Assembly: GCA_026413865.1 (NCBI GenBank)
Contig: JAOAKB010000015.1
Coordinates: 1-35,438, forward strand
From: Nitrososphaeria archaeon
Lineage (GTDB): Archaea > Thermoproteota > Nitrososphaeria > JACIWG01
Direction of reading: 5' to 3'
Length of the DNA: 35,438 bases
Position 1 is the stretch's first letter; every line of letters begins with the position of its first letter. Below are positions 23,843 through 29,671 of the stretch, piece after piece. A model generated the notes under the pieces. That model did no database searches and was not told the origin of the DNA. It saw only the letters and a list, made by a program, of their open reading frames with translations. The translations under genes and the position numbers were made by a program.

Positions 23843-26116
23843 TTATTGAAAGAAAGCCGTTAAGCCCAAGGTTGACTTCAAATCTGATTCTTTTATTCCA
23901 AAGACTTCTAAAATTCTCATGCAAACAGGTAAAACTTGTTTTTCAACATAATAGTTCCAGTCTATTTCGTTTAAATTTGCTTTAAAATATGGTTTAACTC
24001 TTGTATAAAGTCTTCCTGTTCCCTTGACTATAACATATCCGACTTTATCACCAGGCTGTATTTTCCAGCCCTCTCCAATAAGCTTTTTCGCAACTTCAAC
24101 ATGTGGTGCTGTAGCCTCATAATCTTCTAAAGATTTTGTAATCTGTTTCCATATTATTAGCTGCTTCAACGGAACTTTCTGACTTACTAAGTTATTTATG
24201 TGTCTTCTTGCAACATTAACACCTTCCTCTACACCAACTTTTAATATGGCTTCAACAACCTCTTTTTGAGCAAGTTTAGCAACCTCACTCCAGTCACCCC
24301 TTATTGCTTCAAGTCCAACAATTTCTATGGCACCATCATCCTTTAATCCAGCATACTTCTTTTTAGCCTCAGTAAATAGTACTGTCTTATATATTTTGTC
24401 AACCTTAACTTCTAATCCGAGAACATTTTCTACCCAATTTATTAGTTCATCTATTTTCTTATCATTTTTTATAAAAAGTGAATCTGTGTCACCATATACA
24501 ATTTTAAGTTTCAATTCTTCAGCCTTTTTTATGGCATTCAATATTATTTCCCTACCTAGGGCAGCTGTAACTTCAGCTATTTCTCTTGTATACCATCTTG
24601 CACCAGCCCATCCTGTATAACCATATATTGCGTTTGAGATAACCTTTACAGCTCTCTGTCTTGCATCCAATATTATTCTTTCTGGAGAATCTCTTGGAAG
24701 CATATCCATTTTCTCTCTTATTCTTCTCCTTTCCTCAATAAGCTTCTTAAGTGCATGTGGTAGAAAACCTTCTTTGTCGCTAAACCTTATAGCCGAATTA
24801 GGTACAATAATAGGCCCATTAGGGTCTATTGTATCAAAAGATATATTATATTTTATCATAAGAGAAGGATACATCGATCTAAAGTCGAGTACAACAATAT
24901 CCTTATGCAATCCTGGAGTTGGAGACTTTACCATACCACCCAAATATGATACGTGAACAACTTCTTTCCTTGATGGAATAACTTCATTTTTTTCTACAGC
25001 AAGTTTAGAAAGATAGTTTTCGACCCTAAAGCCTGTTGATGCAGTTAGAACATAGTCTGCAGGAATGCAAGTTAACTGTGAAAGAGAAAAGATGTATTCG
25101 TCAACAACCTTATATATTTCAAAAATACCTCTAGCTCTTTGAATCAAATACTTTAATACACGATCACGATCTTTAGACCACATTTCAGCCAATTCATATT
25201 CATCAACTGTATCATATTCTATTGGCAAGTTTAAGAATTGAGTAAACTCTTCTAAAGTCTCCAATTTTATTTCAGGAGTTTCCTCAGCAAGATCATATAA
25301 ATCAATATTCAATCTACCTCTAACCGATTGATGCCCATGGACACTACCTCTTGGCACAGAATTCAAACGTCCCAAACTAAATTCTAACCCAATCCTCTTA
25401 GACCTCTCGATAAGGAAGGGAATGATCTTTCTGTTACTATTAAACCCTACAATTACATCCGGATCAAATTCTTTAATAAAATTCAAGAAATTATTCACTA
25501 GTATTTTTTCTTCTCCAACAAAAACTTTTGAAATATTATCAGACGTTACTACAGAAATAGCTATTATAGAACTACGTTCTGGATCAGGTGAGCCTTTTTG
25601 GGAATAGAAGAAGGCGTCAAACGCTAAAATTTTAAGTTGAGGGAAATATGATCTCTGAAAGTCAACTGAAACTATTTTGTTCAACCTTAAAGTACGATAA
25701 CCATTAATGTAACCTTGGTCAACAACATCAAGGTTTATCCATGATGATGGAATGATACCTTTTTTGAAAATATATTGATTTGAAAATCTTATATCATCTT
25801 CAAAAATATTCACCAAATACTTGCATTGCCTTCTAATCTCTTCCACAATATCACTTGCTCTAGCATTACCTACAGAAATTTTCAGCAAGTTAAGTGACTT
25901 GCCTTTAAAATTTTTATTAACCGATTCAATACTTTTAACACCTTCTATAACTTTAATACTTTTTGCATCCTCTTCTTGATTACTTGATTGTACATAAAAT
26001 TCGACATTAAAACGATCATTAATAATAACACGTACCTCGTCCTCAGAAATAGCCCATATTTCGACTTCATTTGATTCTTCTTCACCAGAAACATCAATAA
26101 GCCAGTACAAAGGCAT
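23843..26116 (-). CDS. polB: family B DNA polymerase with degenerate exonuclease domain
   Basis: DNA-dependent DNA polymerase of 757 residues. The polymerase motifs are complete: motif A Asp411-Phe-Arg-Ser-Met-Tyr-Pro-Ser, motif B RQRAVKVISNAIYG (Lys491, Asn495, Tyr498) and motif C YGDTDS (Asp543, Asp545). The 3'-5' exonuclease domain is present as a fold but lacks catalytic acids. Exo I reads Asp167-Ala-Phe169 instead of D-x-E, Exo II reads NSNRKII with Ile231 where Asp is expected, and Exo III keeps Tyr323 but has Arg327 for Asp. Proofreading is therefore probably lost. The C-terminus STLGLTAFFQ fits a PCNA-binding box. There is no C-terminal zinc-cysteine module. It may be a second, specialised PolB (translesion or repair) rather than the replicase. 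Divergent from the GNAT gene. Confidence 0.9.
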   Translation of the reverse strand: MPLYWLIDVSGEEESNEVEIWAISEDEVRVIINDRFNVEFYVQSSNQEEDAKSIKVIEGVKSIESVNKNFKGKSLNLLKISVGNARASDIVEEIRRQCKYLVNIFEDDIRFSNQYIFKKGIIPSSWINLDVVDQGYINGYRTLRLNKIVSVDFQRSYFPQLKILAFDAFFYSQKGSPDPERSSIIAISVVTSDNISKVFVGEEKILVNNFLNFIKEFDPDVIVGFNSNRKIIPFLIERSKRIGLEFSLGRLNSVPRGSVHGHQSVRGRLNIDLYDLAEETPEIKLETLEEFTQFLNLPIEYDTVDEYELAEMWSKDRDRVLKYLIQRARGIFEIYKVVDEYIFSLSQLTCIPADYVLTASTGFRVENYLSKLAVEKNEVIPSRKEVVHVSYLGGMVKSPTPGLHKDIVVLDFRSMYPSLMIKYNISFDTIDPNGPIIVPNSAIRFSDKEGFLPHALKKLIEERRRIREKMDMLPRDSPERIILDARQRAVKVISNAIYGYTGWAGARWYTREIAEVTAALGREIILNAIKKAEELKLKIVYGDTDSLFIKNDKKIDELINWVENVLGLEVKVDKIYKTVLFTEAKKKYAGLKDDGAIEIVGLEAIRGDWSEVAKLAQKEVVEAILKVGVEEGVNVARRHINNLVSQKVPLKQLIIWKQITKSLEDYEATAPHVEVAKKLIGEGWKIQPGDKVGYVIVKGTGRLYTRVKPYFKANLNEIDWNYYVEKQVLPVCMRILEVFGIKESDLKSTLGLTAFFQ

Positions 26117-26260
26117 AATAAAAAATATAGTTTTAAATCATATATAACTATTATTCTACTCCTCTATTAATCAAATAAAGATTTACAGAAAATCAGATAT
26201 TAGCTACAATACTAAATGTGCCATAATATTTAATAAACTATTTTTATAGCAAATTTAATC

Positions 26261-26614
26261 ATGAATGAAAATGAATTTAGGGTCGAAAAAACAAAAACCG
26301 TCTTTTATGTGAGATTACCGGATAAGACTAAGGCATACTTAAGATATAAAGTGGAAAACAACAAAATATATTTGATAGAAACATACACGCCACCTGCATT
26401 TAGAGGACAGGGTATAGCTAAACTAATGATAGAAAAAGCTATCGACTATGCTATCAGAGAAAATTTAAAAATTATACCACAATGTAGTTATGCTTTAAAA
26501 TATTTTATAAAAAATGAAGAAAGTAGACGGTTGCTATCAGACGAGTACAAGAATATGAGTGTAGAAGATTTAGAGAAGCTTTACCAACAAAAATTAGAAT
26601 ATGAAAAGCAATAG
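26261..26614 (+). CDS. GNAT-fold N-acetyltransferase, small YjdJ/GTL3B type
   Basis: Protein of 117 residues. The acetyl-CoA-binding motif A is clear: ETYTPPAFRGQGIAKLMIEKA (R-G-x-G-I/L-A). The following AIRENLKIIPQCSYALKYFIKN is characteristic of the minimal YjdJ-like GNAT group, where a Cys in the P-x-C-x-Y element is conserved. A Lys/Glu-rich helix extends the C-terminus by about 25 residues. Substrate unknown. TTTAATAAAC (about 26229-26238) is a plausible TATA for this leaderless-type start. Confidence 0.85.
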   Translation: MNENEFRVEKTKTVFYVRLPDKTKAYLRYKVENNKIYLIETYTPPAFRGQGIAKLMIEKAIDYAIRENLKIIPQCSYALKYFIKNEESRRLLSDEYKNMSVEDLEKLYQQKLEYEKQ

Positions 26615-26902
26615 AGCGAATACTTGCATCAAACTGTTTAAGCAAGTCACATATTATATTGTAAAATAATATATATGAAAAAAGACAATATTTTTAGATA
26701 AATTATAGATGAATTCATTCAAGATAAAGGATGTGGAAAAAGAGGAAAATCTTTTTTATATCTTTGTATACCACAAGAAAAAAAGAGAAAATAGATTCAT
26801 CATTGAAGGAGTAAACGTAAAAAGGTCTTTTAGCTATTAAATCTATCAATATGGATAAAGAGAACTTTTAAAGAAGTCAAAAAAGAATTTTAGATAATTT
26901 TT
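26615..26902. other. 288-bp spacer with a possible 43-codon ORF (26709-26840)
   Basis: Between the GNAT gene and the convergent phosphoesterase gene there is one short plus-strand frame from ATG 26709 to TAA 26840. It starts MNSFKIKDVEKEENLFYIFVY and continues with a Lys/Arg-rich run, FIIEGVNVKRSF and Ser-Tyr. Alternating strand-like segments make it look gene-derived. Further in-frame pieces in the other frames (GLLAIKSINMDKENF, then IWIKRTFKEVKKEF to 26894) suggest it may be the start of a frameshifted, decaying gene. No promoter or family is evident. Confidence 0.25.
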
Positions 26903-27268
26903 CTACTCTAATCTCATCAAAAGCCATTGATTTGTTCCTTTAAACTTTATAAGTTGATAAGTGCCTTTTAACTTTGTACCGTACAACTTAAATTTAATCT
27001 TATTTTCAGATCTTTCAATCAATTCATAAGTTCCTTTATCCCATATCAAAACTTTTCCAGCACCATATTCTCCCGGTGGAATTTCTCCTTCAAAATCTGC
27101 ATATTCTAGGGCATGATCTTCAACATTTATTGCAAGTCTTTTTATTCCACGTTCAAGAGGAATATCTTTAGGTATCGCCCACGATTTAAGGACACTATCC
27201 ATTTCTAACCTAAAGTCATAGTGATGATGTGTTGCCCAATGCTCTTGAACTACAAATATTGGACTCAT
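26903..27268 (-). CDS. free-standing LigD-type 3'-phosphoesterase (PE)
   Basis: DNA-end-healing enzyme that removes 3'-phosphate or 3'-ribonucleotides; 121 residues, one PE domain. All active-site positions known from Pseudomonas LigD (His42, His48, Asp50, Arg52, His84, Tyr88) are found with the same spacing: His10, His16, Asp18, Arg20, His52 and Tyr56, in VQEHWATHHHYDFRLE and VEDHALEYADFEGEIPPGEYGAG. The domain is usually part of DNA ligase D; free-standing forms are known in archaea. It follows alaX by 16 bp in the same direction, so they are probably one transcript. No ligase or Ku gene is in the window. Confidence 0.9.
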   Translation of the reverse strand: MSPIFVVQEHWATHHHYDFRLEMDSVLKSWAIPKDIPLERGIKRLAINVEDHALEYADFEGEIPPGEYGAGKVLIWDKGTYELIERSENKIKFKLYGTKLKGTYQLIKFKGTNQWLLMRLE

Positions 27269-27284
27269 TTACATCTTCATCATA

Positions 27285-27998
27285 TTATTTTGTTTGTTCT
27301 AATGAAAAGTAAACTCTCCTATTATTTTTCCCCTTGTTTTCGACCCCAACAAGTTTTAGAAAACCAACTTCTTTCGTGTTTGAAACATGTGGGCCTCCGT
27401 CAGCCTGAATATCCAATCCCTCTATCTCCACTATCCTCAATCTTTCTATATTTGGTGGCATTACTTCAGCAAGCTTAACTATTCCCGGAATTTTAAAAGC
27501 CTCTTCCCTAGATAGATAATAGATTTTCACGTTCCTGTTTTTTGAGAGTTCCTCATTTGTTTCTAAAAAGACTTCTTCAATCAACTTTCTATCAAATTTT
27601 TCAATGTTAACATCCAGTCTTGACACATCTATTCCAACCTGATTTCCTGTAATCAATGCACCAGTCCTTCTGTTAAACACAGAAGCTAAAGCATGTAAGC
27701 CAGTATGCATTCTCATTATAATGTACCTTCTTTCCCAATCAATAATTCCTCTTACTTTATCACCTGAACATAAGCCCATAGTAGTAAAATGATGGAAAAC
27801 CTTATCATACTCTTTTCTTACATGATCAACTAAATACTTTTCTTGACCTTTAAAAATTATTCCAGTATCCTCGGGTAGACCTCCGCCTCTTGGATAAAAT
27901 GCAGTTTGATCTAATACTACTTCTTCACCTACTACCTCTAAAACTTCAGCTTCAAAATCTTTTAGATAAGAATCATCCATATACAAGAGTTTTGTCAT
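27285..27998 (-). CDS. alaX: alanyl-tRNA editing protein AlaX (AlaX-M type)
   Basis: Trans-editing hydrolase that removes Ser (or Gly) wrongly attached to tRNA-Ala. Its 237 residues are those of AlaX-M: an N-terminal glycine-rich barrel with QTAFYPRGGGLPEDTG (about 31-46), then the zinc-editing domain with His98-x3-His102 (HTGLH) and the partner site DGGPHVSNTKEVG. In this last motif Asp200 occupies the position of Cys in the usual C-x3-H, while His204 is kept, so the zinc site is altered or three-ligand. First gene of a pair with the phosphoesterase; divergent from the bifunctional nuclease over a long palindrome. Confidence 0.9.
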   Translation of the reverse strand: MTKLLYMDDSYLKDFEAEVLEVVGEEVVLDQTAFYPRGGGLPEDTGIIFKGQEKYLVDHVRKEYDKVFHHFTTMGLCSGDKVRGIIDWERRYIIMRMHTGLHALASVFNRRTGALITGNQVGIDVSRLDVNIEKFDRKLIEEVFLETNEELSKNRNVKIYYLSREEAFKIPGIVKLAEVMPPNIERLRIVEIEGLDIQADGGPHVSNTKEVGFLKLVGVENKGKNNRRVYFSLEQTK

Positions 27999-28050
27999 AA
28001 TTTTAAACTAGAAAATATTGACTTAAATCTTTTACGTTTAAATAGTTATA

Positions 28051-28085
28051 AATTTTTGTTTAGTATATTATACGAAAACAAAATT
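28051..28085. promoter_or_regulatory. 35-bp interrupted palindrome in the alaX / BFN divergent promoter
   Basis: AATTTTTGTTTAGTATA (28051-28067), one central T, and TATACGAAAACAAAATT (28069-28085) pair at 14 of 17 positions. The core GTATATTATAC is perfect. It sits 8 bp upstream of the BFN TATA box (TTTATAT, 28094-28100), on the alaX-distal side of the shared spacer. A dimeric regulator site is likely. AT-rich bias weakens the outer arms. Confidence 0.45.
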
Positions 28086-28122
28086 AGAAAAGGTTTATAT
28101 GCTTTAAAAAGTAAGTTATCTG

Positions 28123-28566
28123 GTGAGATTTTTGGAAGATTTAGTAGAAACAAAAGTGTTCGATGTAGCAATAGTGAGTACAGAGGCTGGAAACGCACCA
28201 GTTGTCTTCTTAATTGATAAGGAAGACAGAGTTTTGCCAATATTCATTGATGAACAACAAGCTTTTTCTATAAAAGTTGGATTAGAAGGAAATTTACAGG
28301 TGCCTATGACACATGACCTTCTAATGGATATATTTAATGAACTTAATGTTAAAGTTTTAGGTGCAAAAATATATGATCTAATTGAAAATAGGTATTGTGC
28401 AAAAATATCACTAGATTTTAAAGGCGAAGTTAAGGATTTTGAATGTAGATCAAGTGATGCTATAGCATTAGCAGTAAGGGCGCAAAGTCCAATATTCGCA
28501 TCCAACAAAATAATGAATGAAATGTCTATTATGAAAAAAGATTTGCTGGAAGGGAAAAGTGAATAA
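28123..28566 (+). CDS. bifunctional nuclease family (DUF151) protein
   Basis: Protein of 147 residues matching the BFN domain: VVFLIDKEDRVLPIFIDEQQAFSI, RLTHD-like VPMTHDLLMDIF, KVLGAKIYDLIENRYCAKISL and the signature FECRSSDAIALAVRAQSPIFAS (D-x-R-x-S-D-A-I-A-L-A, here Glu for the first Asp). Plant and bacterial members are reported to degrade DNA and RNA; archaeal roles are unknown. GTG start at 28123 with TATA 26 bp upstream. It ends 72 bp before the DtxR-like gene. Confidence 0.85.
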   Translation: MRFLEDLVETKVFDVAIVSTEAGNAPVVFLIDKEDRVLPIFIDEQQAFSIKVGLEGNLQVPMTHDLLMDIFNELNVKVLGAKIYDLIENRYCAKISLDFKGEVKDFECRSSDAIALAVRAQSPIFASNKIMNEMSIMKKDLLEGKSE

Positions 28567-28638
28567 GCGTCAGCCTTGTCTTCTCTCCCAATTTTTTAAG
28601 CAAAAAAATTTTAAACAATACATAATAACTTTGATAAT

Positions 28639-29067
28639 ATGGTGGAAGAGTTCACTCGAGCTGTTGAAGATTACCTAGTTACAATATTACAAATTTCAAG
28701 AGAAAAAAATACTGTCAGAAATAAGGATATAGCACGTTCCCTTAAAATTGCAGCGCCAAGTGTAAGTGAAATGCTTGATAGAATAAAAAGTTTAGGGCTA
28801 ATAGAGCATAACAAATATGGGCATGTTAAATTAACAGAAAAAGGTCTTCATATCGCCAAAATTGTTGAAGAGAGGAGGAAAGTTTTCATAAATTTTCTTA
28901 ACCTGCTGCAGGTTCCTTCAAAAATAGCTGAAAAGGATGCACATGTACTTGAGCATAGTCTCCATGATGTTACTGTAAAAAATTTGATAAAGTTCCTTAA
29001 TTTCATAAATGATCATGTAGAAAGCTCTGATTTAATAGAAAAGTGGTTTAAATATTTGGCTAAATAA
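28639..29067 (+). CDS. DtxR/MntR-family metal-dependent repressor
   Basis: Winged-helix regulator of 142 residues that most likely senses Fe(II) or Mn(II) and represses the adjacent feo genes. Helix-turn-helix: NKDIARSLKIAAPSVSEMLDRIKSLGLI (about 28-55), then the wing and dimerisation helices. The C-terminal SH3-like domain of DtxR is absent, as in MntR. Probable metal ligands by alignment in memory are Asp11 (VEDYL), His102, Glu105 and His106 (DAHVLEH). His102 replaces the Cys of DtxR, and the positions of DtxR His79 and Glu83 are Arg and Ile, so the ancillary site is missing. Promoter TTTTAAAC at 28609-28616. A matching operator is found at 29095-29108. Confidence 0.85.
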   Translation: MVEEFTRAVEDYLVTILQISREKNTVRNKDIARSLKIAAPSVSEMLDRIKSLGLIEHNKYGHVKLTEKGLHIAKIVEERRKVFINFLNLLQVPSKIAEKDAHVLEHSLHDVTVKNLIKFLNFINDHVESSDLIEKWFKYLAK

Positions 29068-29094
29068 ATTTTATTAATTTAGTATTGAGAAAAG

Positions 29095-29108
29095 TTAGGA
29101 TAACCTAT
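29095..29108 (+). promoter_or_regulatory. candidate DtxR-type iron box over the feo promoter
   Basis: TTAGG-ATAA-CCTAT (29095-29108) contains the perfect TAGG/CCTA inverted repeat. It recalls the TTAGG...CCTAA half-sites of the bacterial DtxR operator. It overlaps the BRE position and the first bases of the TATA box TATAAATATA (29106-29115), about 33 bp before the first feo gene. A bound repressor would block TBP/TFB. Confidence 0.5.
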
Positions 29109-29142
29109 AAATATAGATGTATATTTTCTCATTTGGACACCA

Positions 29143-29421
29143 ATGATTAAGAAAAGGCTAGAACAAAACGATGAATATTTGGATAAAATGGCTTTAGAAG
29201 TATTTAGGTATATAAAATCAGCAGGTTATATTGATAAAAAAAGCATTATGAATAAATTTAATTTAGATTATAATGAGCTTGAACGAATTTTTTATTATCT
29301 TGAAAGAAAAGAATTACTTAAACCAGTTTTAAAAGAATGCAAGACAAACTTGTGTAAAAACTGTCCCCATATTACGAACTGTAATTTTGGTAAAATAAAA
29401 TTTTATGTTTTAGGTGAATAA
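29143..29421 (+). CDS. feoC: FeoC-like winged-helix protein with Cys cluster
   Basis: Protein of 92 residues at the head of the feo genes. Residues about 15-60 form a helix-turn-helix/winged-helix (ALEVFRYIKSAGYIDKKSIM, DYNELERIFYYLERKELL). This is followed by Cys66-x4-Cys71-x2-Cys74-x5-Cys80 in a short loop, the arrangement of FeoC proteins, which bind a [4Fe-4S] cluster or iron and act on FeoB. The cluster of four Cys and the position before feoA support the call. FeoC function is not settled. FeoA begins 2 bp after its stop, and its ribosome site AGGTGA lies inside this gene's end. Confidence 0.75.
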   Translation: MIKKRLEQNDEYLDKMALEVFRYIKSAGYIDKKSIMNKFNLDYNELERIFYYLERKELLKPVLKECKTNLCKNCPHITNCNFGKIKFYVLGE

Positions 29422-29423
29422 GA

Positions 29424-29660
29424 ATGTCTGAAGATGTTATTCCCCTATCCAGTATGCCAGAAAATTCTAAAGGCATTATAGAAGAGCTTTCTGGAGGAAT
29501 AGGTTTAACACGCAGATTAATGGAAATGGGACTAGTCCCAGGCACCGAGGTAGAGGTTGTGCAGAACAATTTAGGACCAATTATAGTTAGGATTAGAGGG
29601 ATCACCATTGCAATTGGAAGAGGTATGGCGAACCAAATTTTTGTTAGGAAAGTCAAATAA
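29424..29660 (+). CDS. feoA: ferrous iron transport protein A
   Basis: Small SH3-like cytoplasmic partner of FeoB, 78 residues. The pattern IPLSSMPENSKGIIEELSGGIGLTRRLMEMGLVPGTEVEVVQ and PIIVRIRGITIAIGRGMANQIFV is the full FeoA domain (L-x-x-M-G-L-x-P-G and R-x-x-x-I-A-I/L-x-R). A Shine-Dalgarno sequence AGGTGA (29411-29416) precedes the ATG, unlike the leaderless first genes. Followed by feoB after 11 bp. Confidence 0.95.
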   Translation: MSEDVIPLSSMPENSKGIIEELSGGIGLTRRLMEMGLVPGTEVEVVQNNLGPIIVRIRGITIAIGRGMANQIFVRKVK

Positions 29661-29671
29661 ATGAAAAAAGT

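Noticed and set aside
28590-28610. AATTTTTT-AAGC-AAAAAAATT stem before the DtxR-like gene
   Set aside because: A/T-only pairing common in this composition; it overlaps the promoter region of the next gene.
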